A stretch of DNA of 64,000 nt from Stenomitos rutilans HA7619-LM2 (lineage in GTDB: Bacteria; Cyanobacteriota; Cyanobacteriia; Leptolyngbyales; Leptolyngbyaceae). Of this stretch, positions 18,935 to 28,012 are shown in pieces. Both the position numbers and the translations under genes were made by a program. The notes beneath the pieces are model-generated. The model did not search any database, was not told the DNA's origin, and saw only the letters and a list, made by a program, of their open reading frames with translations. Position 1 is the first letter of the stretch. The number at the start of each line of letters is the position of its first letter. Where the stretch lies: positions 44,529-108,528 of the forward strand of contig JAHHIE010000017.1 of NCBI GenBank assembly GCA_019358945.1, read 5' to 3'.

Positions 18935-18953
18935 AAATCGCTCTTTGCGAAAT

Positions 18954-19226
18954 CTAGGCTTCGACAGCTTCAGCAACAGGATAAACGCTAACTTTCTTCC
19001 TGCTCTTGCCGTAGCGCTCAAACGTAACGATGCCATTGATCAATGCAAACAGCGTGTCGTCACTACCACGACCAACGTTGCTACCGGGGTGAATCTTAGT
19101 GCCGCGCTGACGAATTAAAATGTTGCCTGCTTTAACAGTTTGCCCACCATAACGCTTAACGCCCAAGCGCTGAGCATTTGAGTCACGACCGTTGCGTGTA
19201 CTGCCTGTACCTTTTTTGTGAGCCAT
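18954..19226 (-). CDS. rpmA: 50S ribosomal protein L27
   Basis: A 90-residue ribosomal protein. The N-terminus [20 protein letters not shown] and the segment [15 protein letters not shown] are diagnostic for bacterial and plastid L27, whose N-terminal tail reaches the peptidyl transferase centre. It starts directly with the processed-type N-terminus, without the cleaved extension of Firmicutes. It is the second gene of an rplU-rpmA pair, 105 bases after rplU, the usual arrangement. It ends near a large hairpin at 18876-18934. Confidence 0.97.
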   Translation of the reverse strand: MAHKKGTGSTRNGRDSNAQRLGVKRYGGQTVKAGNILIRQRGTKIHPGSNVGRGSDDTLFALINGIVTFERYGKSRKKVSVYPVAEAVEA

Positions 19227-19331
19227 AGTTCCCTCAGTCTTTCGTTTCTAACAGAAGTCTAATTTACATCGGTCATTGGTCGTCGAAGCAGGTCTAGCGT
19301 TAGAGACAAACCTGTTGGTCGATCACGTTTG

Positions 19332-19724
19332 TTATTTCTCGTCAGCCTCGTCTGCTGGCGCAGGTTCTTCGGGTGCGGCTTTCTTGGATGCCTTGGAGCT
19401 AGAACCACTCACGTTAATGCTATTGATCATCAAGCGGGTGAGATCTTGACGATGCCCCTGCTTTTTGCGGGTTTTCTTTTTGGGGCGCATCTTGTAGACA
19501 ATGATCTTGCGATCGCGCAGGTGCTGCATCACGGTCGCTTCAACCGTAGCGCCTTCTACAAGCGGTTGCCCAACGCTGATATCGCCGTCTTCTTGAACGA
19601 ACAGCACTTTGTCGATCGTAATTTGAGTATCGGGTTCAGCCGGAAGGCGGTTGATGTCATAAAACCGACCTGGCTCTACACGTAACTGTGTGCCACCCGC
19701 CTCAATAATTGCGTAAGTAGTCAT
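19332..19724 (-). CDS. rplU: 50S ribosomal protein L21 with acidic/Ala-Lys tail
   Basis: A 130-residue L21, which binds 23S rRNA near L20. Core motifs [22 protein letters not shown] and [17 protein letters not shown] are clear. The core ends at about residue 105; a charged low-complexity tail ([20 protein letters not shown]) follows. Longer tails are common in cyanobacterial L21. It heads the rplU-rpmA operon. A 'gttttgag' repeat lies about 45 bases upstream (19766-19800), within its presumed promoter region. Confidence 0.96.
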   Translation of the reverse strand: MTTYAIIEAGGTQLRVEPGRFYDINRLPAEPDTQITIDKVLFVQEDGDISVGQPLVEGATVEATVMQHLRDRKIIVYKMRPKKKTRKKQGHRQDLTRLMINSINVSGSSSKASKKAAPEEPAPADEADEK

Positions 19725-19905
19725 GAGATAGTCCTGAAAGTTGCCGTACAGGTAGCCTGAAAGAAGTTCTAAGTTTTGAGTTAAGAGTTTTGAGTTGAAC
19801 CAATGGTGGGTAACTCAACACTCTGAATTCATCACTTGCTTGGGGCTTTTTGTGTGCCTGACCTGTTCCGAGCAGGAATAGACAGCCAGCTAACCAGTAT
19901 CGCTA

Positions 19906-20508
19906 TTACTGAAGCCTACTGTCAAGCTGTGAGTAAGAATTATTTTGGGGGGGCATTGAGTGAAAAAGGCCGTTTTCGGTACAAACGGCTGTGAGTGGTC
20001 GATCCCATGCATCCTCTGGCAGTACAGGCAGATATGCCTGGTCAAACACAATGCCGATCGTCGGTTTCTCTGCCCAAAGAGGCGAGGCCAACAGCCGATC
20101 GTAAAAGCCGCCACCGTAGCCTAATCGGTAGCCACGCTGATCGCAGGCGATCGCGGGCACCAGAAGCAAATCCACCAACTCTGGTGTCAGCATGGGCGAA
20201 TCTGGATGCGGTTCTAGAATGCCGTAGGCTCTTGGTTGAAGCGGCAGAGATGCTTGCGGACTCCAGATATGCCAGTGCAGCGTTTTGCCAACACAACGCG
20301 GAAACCCCCAAACTTTCTCCACCGCAAACAGCCCACGCAGATCTGGTTCCTGCCGAATGCTGAAGTACGCCAGCACCGTTTGAGCCTGGGTCAAAAGAGG
20401 AGACGATCGCAACTGCGCACAAAGCTGGTTACTCTGCGTTTGCCAAAGATCAGGCGCGATCGCTTGGCGTTGAGCAAGCAGTTCTTTCCGCAATGCGCGT
20501 TTATCCAT
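19906..20508 (-). CDS. 5-formyltetrahydrofolate cyclo-ligase
   Basis: A 200-residue enzyme that converts 5-formyl-THF to 5,10-methenyl-THF with ATP, recycling folate in the cytoplasm. The N-terminal KRALRKELLAQRQAI and the C-terminal signature GYRLGYGGGFYDRLL (ATP/Mg site) are diagnostic, and LLVPAIACDQRGYR precedes it as expected. Length is standard. It is followed leftward by the spacer before rplU; the methyltransferase gene lies 9 bases upstream on the same strand, so the two probably share a transcript. Confidence 0.93.
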   Translation of the reverse strand: MDKRALRKELLAQRQAIAPDLWQTQSNQLCAQLRSSPLLTQAQTVLAYFSIRQEPDLRGLFAVEKVWGFPRCVGKTLHWHIWSPQASLPLQPRAYGILEPHPDSPMLTPELVDLLLVPAIACDQRGYRLGYGGGFYDRLLASPLWAEKPTIGIVFDQAYLPVLPEDAWDRPLTAVCTENGLFHSMPPQNNSYSQLDSRLQ

Positions 20509-20517
20509 CGTTCACCT

Positions 20518-21147
20518 TCAGGGCCGCTTTTGGGCTTGAATCGCCTGAAGACTGCCACCCGCATGGAGCGTTTGCTTCATAAGCTCAAATCCGGTTGCTT
20601 CAAGCTGAGCAGCGAGATCAGCATTGATCAACGCCCAGGCAGTTTCAGTTTCAAACAGCAGCAGAAAGAGCGTGAGTCCGGGTACAAACACAGGGTTTGT
20701 GGGTTTGTGAAAATCAACTAGCGCAAAATAACCGTCCGATCGCAGGACGCGATGGACTTCCCTTAGAATTTGCTGGAGTTGTTGTGCCTCCATTTCGTGT
20801 AGCGCCACGCTGGTATGCACCACATCAAAGTGAGCATCGGGAAACGGCATGGCTTCTGCGAAAGCTTCGACATAGGTTGCCTGCGGCACGTTTTGACGAG
20901 CACGCTTAAGCGACAGCGGTGAGGCATCCAGACCCGTGACGTGCTGCGATCGCTCCACCAGAAATTGCGTTGTCTGACCACTGCCACAACACAGATCAAG
21001 GACAGTGGTTTCAGGGGCGATCGGTAAACCCTCCAACGCCAATTGCCGAAACCGACGCTCTCCACCTACACTCAACGCTGCCAACCGCGTGAAGCTGTCG
21101 TAAACCCACTGATATTGATAACTCCAGTCTCTGAGAATAGTTGCCAT
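20518..21147 (-). CDS. Class I SAM-dependent methyltransferase
   Basis: A 209-residue methyltransferase of the UbiE/COQ5-like group. Motif I is VLDLCCGSGQTTQFL, the acidic end of beta-2 is VTGLDASPLSL, and motifs PFPDAHFDVVHTSVALHEM and EVHRVLRSDGYFALVDF follow. The substrate is a small molecule, probably a lipid or quinone; it cannot be specified. The frame stays open another 43 codons upstream through dispersed repeat sequence and overlaps the integrase gene, but ATG at 21147 starts the real protein (ATILRDWSYQYQWVYD). It is 9 bases upstream of the 5-formyl-THF cyclo-ligase gene. Confidence 0.85.
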   Translation of the reverse strand: MATILRDWSYQYQWVYDSFTRLAALSVGGERRFRQLALEGLPIAPETTVLDLCCGSGQTTQFLVERSQHVTGLDASPLSLKRARQNVPQATYVEAFAEAMPFPDAHFDVVHTSVALHEMEAQQLQQILREVHRVLRSDGYFALVDFHKPTNPVFVPGLTLFLLLFETETAWALINADLAAQLEATGFELMKQTLHAGGSLQAIQAQKRP

Positions 21148-21159
21148 AAAGGGTAAGGG

Positions 21160-21300
21160 AGAGAGTTTTGAGTTAAACGTTTTGAGTTTTGAGCTGTTCT
21201 TTGCCCCATTCCCCACTCCCCACTCCCCACTCCCCACCTTCTGCTTCCTGCCTTCTGGCTGCTGCCTTTGGCCCACTCCCTACTCCCGGTGCAGTCAGCC
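21160..21300. repeat. Dispersed repeats at the integrase/methyltransferase junction
   Basis: Contains 'gttttgagttaaacgttttg' and tandem 'cactccccactccccac' units, plus 'cttctgcttcctgccttctg'. These encode the extreme C-terminus of the integrase (GEWGVGSGEWGKEQ) and the untranslated leader of the methyltransferase. The insertion probably replaced the original integrase stop. Confidence 0.7.
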
Positions 21301-22456
21301 GACTTCGGCTCAACGCTGTTTCAACGGCCTGTTGCTGGTCGCGGTGAGTGAGCCATTGATGATACGTGCGATTGTGGACGGCAACGGAGTGACCCATCAT
21401 CCGGGCTGCGACGGTATCAGGCAGGCCAAAGTGGATCGTGCGGACAGCCCAGGCATGGCGAAGATTGTAGGGCGAGAAGGGCAAACCGTAGCGACGAAAT
21501 TGGGAGGTGACTCGCTGACCGATGCGCTGGAGGGTCGTTTGGCTGAGATCGGTTTGGATGGTGGGTAGCTGGAGCGATCGCAAATTAAACGACTCCACCC
21601 ATTCAGGATAGAACGGCCATACGTCATGAGTACCCGTTTTTGTAGTGCTGAGGACGCGAATCGTTGCTTCTGGGTTGCCTTGCAGCAGCGCCGAGTAATC
21701 ACAGAAAAAGACTTCGTGATTTCTCAACCCATAAGTTGCCATGACCGCGTAGACGAACTGCCAGTGTGGATTGGGAATAGTCGCCCAGGTAGAAACGATT
21801 AATTCATCGGGGGGCAACTCACGGGCTTGCGTCTGGCTCACGCCGTAGTGTCCCCAGAAGGTTTTGAGGTGGATCGGTAGCTCTACCTTTAAGAAGGCCG
21901 CAAAGGCACCCAGCGCAGTGCAACAAATCTGACGACTACGCGAATGATCGTCTGTGGCACGCACGGTGGCGTAGAGGGCTTCAACAAAGCTCAGTTGAGG
22001 ATTTGCCTGAGCGATCGCCTCTAGCTTGCGGAGATAGGGAACATAAGCTGACTCCCAGGTTGTTTTGGCAGAAGCAGGATGACTGACCCGCGCTGGTGCC
22101 GTCAAAAAGTGGTGCTTAAAGGCTTCCACCTGTTGCGCCAACCCCATCTGGTCGAGTCGTCCCCAACCAGCACCATCTGCATAGTTGCGCCAGTCAAAGG
22201 TATTTTGAATGAGTTGAGCTGTGATCACCTTGACCGTCTGTTCTGCCTGCTTTAGACCCGTAGGGGTGGCTGGCAAACTCAAACTTAGCCGTTGCTGGGT
22301 AGGCTTGAGGCGTAAACTGCCGGGGCGCGGCGGCAGCATTCCTCGTAAGCCCAGTTTTTGCCCCCGCCGTTCAATCTGAAAGCCCATCTGAGCAGCTTTC
22401 AAGCGCTGATTGGTTTGGCTAATACGGGCATCGATCGCGGCATTGGCATCTGTCAT
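21173..22456 (-). CDS. Solitary tyrosine recombinase/integrase
   Basis: A 427-residue site-specific recombinase. An N-terminal arm and core-binding region (to about 200) precede the catalytic domain. The catalytic set appears as Arg in YGLRNHEVFF, Lys in STTKTGTH, YNLRHAWAVR (box II, with Tyr where His is usual, then Arg), MMGHS (His) and the nucleophile Tyr in NRTYHQWL. About the last 30 residues are translated dispersed repeat. There is no excisionase, cargo or att duplication around it, so it looks like a chromosomally conserved recombinase rather than part of an integrated element. Its role is unknown. Confidence 0.8.
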   Translation of the reverse strand: MTDANAAIDARISQTNQRLKAAQMGFQIERRGQKLGLRGMLPPRPGSLRLKPTQQRLSLSLPATPTGLKQAEQTVKVITAQLIQNTFDWRNYADGAGWGRLDQMGLAQQVEAFKHHFLTAPARVSHPASAKTTWESAYVPYLRKLEAIAQANPQLSFVEALYATVRATDDHSRSRQICCTALGAFAAFLKVELPIHLKTFWGHYGVSQTQARELPPDELIVSTWATIPNPHWQFVYAVMATYGLRNHEVFFCDYSALLQGNPEATIRVLSTTKTGTHDVWPFYPEWVESFNLRSLQLPTIQTDLSQTTLQRIGQRVTSQFRRYGLPFSPYNLRHAWAVRTIHFGLPDTVAARMMGHSVAVHNRTYHQWLTHRDQQQAVETALSRSRLTAPGVGSGPKAAARRQEAEGGEWGVGSGEWGKEQLKTQNV

Positions 22457-22700
22457 AACTCTGTCATAACAAGGCTAACGTCGATTGTTTTCTGTTTCAC
22501 AAAGCGCTTATGCTACCTCATTCTAAAAGGACGATCGCGGCTTGAAGGGCAAAGATTAGCGTGATCGTCACCCAAAAATTAACGTTCTGTTACGAACTTT
22601 CAGAGAAAATCTGCGATATGCCACTCTATCGCCTACCTTACTCCAAACATAAGGTTAAAATCAGTTACAAACCTGAGAGCAAGAAAAAGCTGTAGCCGTT

Positions 22701-23864
22701 ATGGGTCGATTTGGGGTATTGCTGCTAAATCTGGGCGGGCCAGACCATTTGGAAGATGTTCGTCCCTTTCTGTTCAACCTGTTTTCCGATCCGGAAATCA
22801 TTCGCCTGCCATTTCCCTGGCTGCAACGTCCGCTTGCCTGGTTAATTTCAACCACACGAGCCAAAAAATCTCAGGAAAACTATCGGCAGATTGGGGGTGG
22901 TTCACCACTGCGGCGCATTACGGAAGAACAGGCTCAAGCACTTCAGGTACAGCTTCAGCAAAAAGGCCACGATGCGACTGTATACGTTGGTATGCGCTAC
23001 TGGCATCCTTATACGGAAGAAGCGATCGCCCGCATCAAGCGCGATCAAGTCGATAGGCTCGTAATTCTCCCGCTCTATCCTCACTTTTCCATTAGTACGA
23101 GTGGCTCCAGCTTTCGCCTGCTAGAGCAAATTTGGCACGAAGATCCCACTCTGGCAAAGATTGACTACACGGCGATTCCGTCCTGGTACGATCGCCCAGG
23201 CTATCTTCAAGCAATGGCCGATCTGATTGCTCATGAGTTAGACCGGTTTCCAGAGCCAGATCAGGTGCATGTTTTCTTCAGTGCCCACGGCGTGCCTGTG
23301 AGCTACGTCGAGGAAGCAGGCGATCCCTACCAGCGAGAAATTGAAGCCTGCGTTTCACTCATCATGCAAACGCTCAATCGACCTAATCCACACGTTCTAG
23401 CCTATCAAAGCCGGGTCGGACCTGTGGAATGGCTCCAGCCCTACACCGATGACGCACTCAAAGAACTTGCTGATCAAGGCGTGAAAGATCTTGCGGTTGT
23501 GCCCATTAGCTTTGTTTCAGAACACATTGAAACGCTGCAAGAAATTGACATGGAGTATCGAGAACTGGCAGAGGAAGCAGGCATTGAGCATTTCCATCGC
23601 GTTTCTGCACTTAATACCCATCCTGGCTTTATTGATGATCTGGCAGATCTCGTTGTAGAAGCGATCAACGCTCCTCACCTGAAGCTGGCTGAAGTGATGC
23701 ATCCAGAGAAGCAGGTCAAGATGTATCCACCGGAGCGCTGGGAGTGGGGCATGACCATGTCGGCTGAGGTGTGGAACGGTCGCCTAGCCATGCTGGGGAT
23801 TCTTGCCGTGTTGCTAGAAATCCTTGTGGGACGTGGGCCGCTCCACGCGATCGGGCTGTTGTAA
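22701..23864 (+). CDS. hemH: Ferrochelatase with C-terminal chlorophyll-binding-like helix
   Basis: A 387-residue ferrochelatase inserting Fe2+ into protoporphyrin [17 protein letters not shown], the catalytic His in [21 protein letters not shown] and the Glu of [16 protein letters not shown] are all present. After about residue 345 comes a linker and a membrane helix with [12 protein letters not shown], the ExxNxRxAM-type chlorophyll-binding motif of Hlip/CAB proteins. This fusion is characteristic of cyanobacterial and plastid FeCh and is reported to affect dimerisation and regulation of tetrapyrrole flow. The gene has its own 244-base upstream region, opposite the integrase. The C-terminus is intact. 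Confidence 0.96.
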   Translation: MGRFGVLLLNLGGPDHLEDVRPFLFNLFSDPEIIRLPFPWLQRPLAWLISTTRAKKSQENYRQIGGGSPLRRITEEQAQALQVQLQQKGHDATVYVGMRYWHPYTEEAIARIKRDQVDRLVILPLYPHFSISTSGSSFRLLEQIWHEDPTLAKIDYTAIPSWYDRPGYLQAMADLIAHELDRFPEPDQVHVFFSAHGVPVSYVEEAGDPYQREIEACVSLIMQTLNRPNPHVLAYQSRVGPVEWLQPYTDDALKELADQGVKDLAVVPISFVSEHIETLQEIDMEYRELAEEAGIEHFHRVSALNTHPGFIDDLADLVVEAINAPHLKLAEVMHPEKQVKMYPPERWEWGMTMSAEVWNGRLAMLGILAVLLEILVGRGPLHAIGLL

Positions 23865-23943
23865 GTCGGCAAAGATGCTTGGGGCTGTTAGTGGTCAGAA
23901 GGCAGGAGTCAGTCAGATCCTGCTCTCTGATTCGCTAAGTGAC

Positions 23944-24402
23944 TTAGCACGACTGTGTCTCAGCCATTGCTTTCAAAAGGCGTTGGTAGACGGCATGGTA
24001 TCGCTGTAACCGCTCGACATCTTTAGGCATGAGGGTTGTCATACGGGTGAGCGTCATATTGTCTTCCAGGTCATAGCGTTTCACTCGTGTGGCTAGAGCA
24101 TTGGTCAACACGCGATCGATAAACTCGTCATAGCTCTCATTCGTCTGCCGCGTCAGGCAATCCAACGCCGCGATCGCTTCGCCGGGAAAGCCTTCAGCCG
24201 CCAGTTGTTCTAGCGTCCAGGTGGAATCTTCAACCACGTCATGCAGCACAGCCACAATTTGTTCTAGAGGCGTTTGTCCTCGCAGCATCAGTCGCAGCGG
24301 ATGCAGAATGTAGGGTGCATTGGCTTTATCCACCTGGTCTTGGTGAGCCGTTGCAGCGATCGCCACAGCACGCCCAATTAATTGGTTCAAAGAGGGGTTC
24401 AT
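23944..24402 (-). CDS. Stand-alone HD-domain hydrolase (SpoT/Mesh1-like)
   Basis: A 152-residue single-domain protein matching the HD hydrolase half of RelA/SpoT enzymes. Residues IAATAHQDQ, YILHPLRL and the HD box VAVLHDVVEDS supply the metal-binding His and Asp. There is no synthetase domain, TGS or ACT domain. The family degrades (p)ppGpp or related nucleotides with Mn2+. Whether this copy acts on alarmone is inference. It is followed by no close gene; the synthase-like gene starts 59 bases upstream on the same strand. Confidence 0.78.
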   Translation of the reverse strand: MNPSLNQLIGRAVAIAATAHQDQVDKANAPYILHPLRLMLRGQTPLEQIVAVLHDVVEDSTWTLEQLAAEGFPGEAIAALDCLTRQTNESYDEFIDRVLTNALATRVKRYDLEDNMTLTRMTTLMPKDVERLQRYHAVYQRLLKAMAETQSC

Positions 24403-24461
24403 CAGCGTTCATCCTACAGCGCAACGATTGTTCGGATGGTAGCTGCAAACAGCAGGGAATT

Positions 24462-25517
24462 CTAGCTTGATTCTTGCCCAGAAAAGGAGGGACGGTTGAG
24501 AACCGTTCCAGCAACCTTAACCACTTTACGCCCGATCGTCCGCAGCAACACTGGCATCCTGGTTGTGTTGCGCTTCAAAAAGCGATTGGTAGGTTTACGC
24601 GCCGTGCCATATTGCTGGCGCACTTGCGCAATGAGCAAGGGCAAATCTTGCTGCACCTCAGACCAATACTGCTGAGGAAATTGGGTGTAATCAAAGTTGC
24701 ATTCGCGGAAAACGCGCTCAATTCGTTGATAGCGATGCACTGACCAATCGCGCAGGATCGCCCAAGATGGATGCAAGTCGTCTGCCGTGATGAGAGGGTA
24801 GGCTTTTTGTCGTAGCTCTGCCAGGTAGCTATCCAGTAGAAACTGCATCATTTTGGAGTAGCCAGGGTTTTGGCAGGCAGTTTGCTGGATGATCTCTTCG
24901 CGTGTGACCCCAAACTGGTTCAGCACATCGGTGGGAATGTAACAAATGCCACGCTGAGCATCTTCTTGAATATCGCGTAGGTTGTTAAAAAACTGGTCTA
25001 GCGCTCCAAAGTAGCAAGCAGCCTGCCACTGCTCTGGTGCTAGAAATGGCAGCACCTGAAAATAGGCTCCGCCCAAATCCTTAAGCATGGTTTCGTACTG
25101 AGCCAGCGTATCCACAATGAGGTTATGCCCGTGATAGCAGGCGATCGCTTTCAAATAGCGGTTCCACGACCAGAGCGAGAGGCGATCAACAGGGGTAGAG
25201 GAGGCTCCAAACCAGCGGGCAGCAATTCGAGTTAGGATCTCCTGATAAGCGCATCCGGGTTTCACTCGCCCCCAGAGCAAGAGCCATTTCCAACCGAAGT
25301 AGAACTTGCGAAACTCAGAACTACCAGAATCTACCAGTTCATTTTCAGCCAGTCGATCAATCAGGCGAATCCACCCGATGCGTTCAATCCACTCCTCACG
25401 CACGCAAGGCTCCAGCTCCATTACCCACGCCGCGTTATCTTCGTCCTTCAGCGAATCGTCTGCGATCGCATCGTATTCAGAGGAACCCACCAATCCTGAA
25501 ATTTTGATGCTATTCAT
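24462..25517 (-). CDS. Divergent phytoene/squalene synthase family protein
   Basis: About 351 residues with the all-helical head-to-head prenyl synthase fold. The second aspartate motif is intact: NNLRDIQEDAQRG followed by ICYIPTDVL. The first, normally DDLVD after Arg, reads RLIDRLAEN, so the second Asp is Arg and the last is Glu. This is not the standard crtB. It may have altered chemistry or a non-catalytic role. ATG 25517 is preferred over the longer frame starting at 25589, as translated MNSIKIS onward looks like coding sequence. It is divergent from the small DUF2007-like gene. Confidence 0.7.
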   Translation of the reverse strand: MNSIKISGLVGSSEYDAIADDSLKDEDNAAWVMELEPCVREEWIERIGWIRLIDRLAENELVDSGSSEFRKFYFGWKWLLLWGRVKPGCAYQEILTRIAARWFGASSTPVDRLSLWSWNRYLKAIACYHGHNLIVDTLAQYETMLKDLGGAYFQVLPFLAPEQWQAACYFGALDQFFNNLRDIQEDAQRGICYIPTDVLNQFGVTREEIIQQTACQNPGYSKMMQFLLDSYLAELRQKAYPLITADDLHPSWAILRDWSVHRYQRIERVFRECNFDYTQFPQQYWSEVQQDLPLLIAQVRQQYGTARKPTNRFLKRNTTRMPVLLRTIGRKVVKVAGTVLNRPSFSGQESS

Positions 25518-25707
25518 GTAATTTACTAACCTTGGTCTTGACTTAGGGTTCCCAGCTTTTGCTGAAATTAACGTCGTGCCATTAAACACATTACATATGC
25601 TTCATACCGGATTGGTACGTATTGTGTCATTTATCACTCATCTGCTTACACAAGGGGATGACTTAACCGTTAAAAGCCTTGACAGTAGGCCAACAGCCCT
25701 ACTTTGG

Positions 25708-25920
25708 ATGACGATTAAGACAACTCGTTTTCGTTGGGAAGCAGAGCTAATGCAGCAGGTGCTCATGGCACATGGCGTATCAGCTCGCATCATTGATCTC
25801 GGTATCGAGCCTTACATAGGGCAAGGCAGTGCTGCGGCACTCCAGGTTCTAGCTGAGAATGAGCAGACAGCACTCCTCCTAATGGACGCGCTGGGTGAAG
25901 AGGCAGAAGCGTTCAAGTAA
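25708..25920 (+). CDS. Small DUF2007-like protein
   Basis: Predicted 70-residue protein. The pattern MTIKTTRFRWEAELMQQVLMAHGVSARI followed by an acidic/hydrophobic end (LQVLAENEQTALLLMDAL) resembles small 'signal transducing' DUF2007 proteins of the PII-like ferredoxin fold, although similarity is only in overall pattern. The frame opens at 25576, but the first 44 codons look non-coding and overlap the divergent gene's leader, so ATG 25708 is chosen. No strong ribosome-binding site is seen. It precedes accD by 156 bases. Confidence 0.5.
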   Translation: MTIKTTRFRWEAELMQQVLMAHGVSARIIDLGIEPYIGQGSAAALQVLAENEQTALLLMDALGEEAEAFK

Positions 25921-26076
25921 CCTGCTATGATCAGTCGGCAACTTAAAAAGGCTAACCATTGTCTTAACGCTTGAAGTTAGCAACATTAGGCTATCTGTTC
26001 GACTTCCGATCGCACGTTTAGAGTTCTGGTGGAGGAATGGAGCAGGTAGCGAGTTAGTAAGGAACAGACCGCGACC

Positions 26077-27006
26077 ATGTCATTATTTGATTGGTTTGCC
26101 AATCGGCAAAAAGCTGGTCCCATTAGCAAAGATCGGCAAGAACGAGAAATTGCAGATGGGTTGTGGGCTAAGTGTGAAGCATGTAGTGTGCTGACTTATA
26201 CCAAAGACCTGCGAACAAACCAGATGGTTTGTCTAGAATGCAACCATCATATCCGGGTGTATAGCGACGAACGTATTCGTCAACTCATCGATCTCAATAC
26301 CTGGATTGCATTGGATGAGGGACTGTATGCTACTGACCCGCTCAAGTTTCGCGATCGCAAACCCTACAGTGATCGACTGCGCGAAACCCAAGACAAACTG
26401 AAACTGATGGACGCGGTGCAGACCGGGTTGGGGCAGCTTGAGGAATTGCCCGTAGCGCTAGGTGTAATGGACTTTCGCTTTATGGGCGGCAGCATGGGGT
26501 CTGTAGTGGGCGAGAAGCTGACCCGCCTGATTGAGCGTGCCACGCGTGAGCGCCTCCCTGTTATCATTATTTGCGCGTCTGGTGGAGCCAGAATGCAGGA
26601 AGGGATGCTCAGCCTCATGCAAATGGCAAAAATTTCTGGAGCGCTGGAGCGTCATCGGGCCGCTCGCCTGCTTTATATTCCAGTCCTGACTCATCCCACA
26701 ACAGGTGGAGTGACAGCTAGTTTTGCGATGTTGGGCGATGTCATCTTGGCAGAACCAAAGGCCACGATCGGCTTTGCGGGACGCAGGGTGGTTGAGCAGA
26801 CGCTACGTGAGAAGTTGCCCGATGATTTTCAAACCGCAGAATATTTGCTGGAGCATGGGTTTGTAGACGCGATCGTGCCTCGGACGCAGCTAAAGAAAAC
26901 ACTGGCGCAACTCATTTGCCTGCACCAACCATCGATCGCACCGACGCATCTGCCTGTTCACTTAACGAGTGCCCGTTCGCTCCATGTGGCAACTCCAGAG
27001 GCGTAG
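26077..27006 (+). CDS. accD: Acetyl-CoA carboxylase carboxyltransferase subunit beta
   Basis: A 309-residue AccD, which with AccA transfers the carboxyl group from biotin to acetyl-CoA in fatty acid synthesis. The N-terminal zinc ribbon is clear: two Cys in KCEACSVL and two in VCLECNHH. The crotonase-like carboxyltransferase domain has the signatures [19 protein letters not shown] and [16 protein letters not shown], and [11 protein letters not shown]. The C-terminus has a short extension ([13 protein letters not shown]) with no known role. It is monocistronic here, as is common in cyanobacteria. The long leader (25921-26076) may carry its promoter. Confidence 0.96.
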   Translation: MSLFDWFANRQKAGPISKDRQEREIADGLWAKCEACSVLTYTKDLRTNQMVCLECNHHIRVYSDERIRQLIDLNTWIALDEGLYATDPLKFRDRKPYSDRLRETQDKLKLMDAVQTGLGQLEELPVALGVMDFRFMGGSMGSVVGEKLTRLIERATRERLPVIIICASGGARMQEGMLSLMQMAKISGALERHRAARLLYIPVLTHPTTGGVTASFAMLGDVILAEPKATIGFAGRRVVEQTLREKLPDDFQTAEYLLEHGFVDAIVPRTQLKKTLAQLICLHQPSIAPTHLPVHLTSARSLHVATPEA

Positions 27007-27402
27007 CTTAAGAAGCCGTTGATTGTCGATTTTAGCGGTGACTAAAGTTGTTCATAGGCATTGAACCAGGGAATGGCTCAAACTGCATTGTTGTGATCGC
27101 TGAGAGCGTGTTGTCACAACAAAGTCGCCTGTCATGCTGTTTGCACGTGTGAAGAACTTTGACCGTTCTATTGAGGGTACGCTTCACCTGTACAATCTAA
27201 AAGGAATTCATTTTAACCCCCAGACTCGTCTAGCTTTGGCGGATGTGAAGGTCATCATTTCCATGCCTGACGCTTGTGTGTTGAACACAACTGGACTTTA
27301 CCGAGAAAACTGCTTCTAAAGCGTGCTCTCTGGCATCCAGGTGTCGTTAACTGAGTCCGGTGTCTTAATAAACCAAATACCTGAGCCACAGTAAGGAGAA
27401 CC
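27007..27402. promoter_or_regulatory. 396-base psbV upstream region
   Basis: Separates accD from psbV. A 61-codon frame at 27134-27319 has no recognisable product and no good start signal, so I treat the region as non-coding. It probably contains the psbV promoter, with TAAGGAG at 27391-27397 as the psbV ribosome-binding site. Confidence 0.5.
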
Positions 27403-27894
27403 ATGCTTAAAAGGTACATCTGGCTTGTTGTAGCCACTGTATTCTTCGCTTTTCAGATGTTTGTCGGTAACGTCTCGGCGGCTGAGTTGGATGTTGCGAC
27501 CCGTACAATTCCGCTTGATGACAAAGGTGGAACCCTCGAATTGAGCCTCAAGCAAGTAAAGGAAGGCAAGCGGTTGTTTCAGTACGCTTGTGCCCAATGC
27601 CATGCCGGTGGCGTCACCAAAACAGACCCGAATGTGGGTCTTGATCCAGAGTCTTTGTCATTAGCAACTCCATCCCGCAATAGTGTAGACGCGCTGGTGG
27701 ACTACATGAAAGACCCAACCACCTACGATGGGGCACAGTCCATCGCAGAAGTGCATCCTAGCCTCAAGAGTAAGGACAACTTCCCCGAAATGCGCAACTT
27801 GACGGAAGATGATCTGGTCGCGATCGCAGGTCACATTCTGCTGCAACCCAAAGTAGTGGGCGACAAATGGGGCGGCGGTAAAATTTACTATTAA
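27403..27894 (+). CDS. psbV: Photosystem II cytochrome c-550
   Basis: A 163-residue lumenal haem protein of photosystem II that stabilises the oxygen-evolving Mn cluster. A Sec signal peptide ends near VSAA, giving a mature AELDVATRTIPLD, which is the expected PsbV N-terminus. The haem c motif is CAQCH (Cys 63, Cys 66, His 67), and the second axial ligand is His 118 in AEVHPSLKS. The C-terminus ends GGKIYY as usual. A strong hairpin with a U-tract follows at 27925-27990. It is the first of four lumenal electron-carrier genes in a row. Confidence 0.97.
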   Translation: MLKRYIWLVVATVFFAFQMFVGNVSAAELDVATRTIPLDDKGGTLELSLKQVKEGKRLFQYACAQCHAGGVTKTDPNVGLDPESLSLATPSRNSVDALVDYMKDPTTYDGAQSIAEVHPSLKSKDNFPEMRNLTEDDLVAIAGHILLQPKVVGDKWGGGKIYY

Positions 27895-27924
27895 ACGCGC
27901 AGACACCACGCCTTCGCGTTTCTC

Positions 27925-27990
27925 AAAAGACCTATAGTGGCAGGCTGTAAACTTACCAAAAGTCTACAAGCTGGCACTACAGGTCTTTTT
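27925..27990 (+). terminator. Rho-independent terminator after psbV
   Basis: An imperfect stem pairs 'aaaagacctatagtggcag' with 'ctggcactacaggtctttt', followed by a run of T at 27986-27990. It lies between psbV and psbV2 and would separate or attenuate their transcripts. Confidence 0.8.
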
Positions 27991-28012
27991 CGTTCAAGGA
28001 AACCAACAACTT

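Noticed and set aside
27134..27319. A 61-codon frame before psbV
   Set aside because: No ribosome-binding site and no recognisable product.
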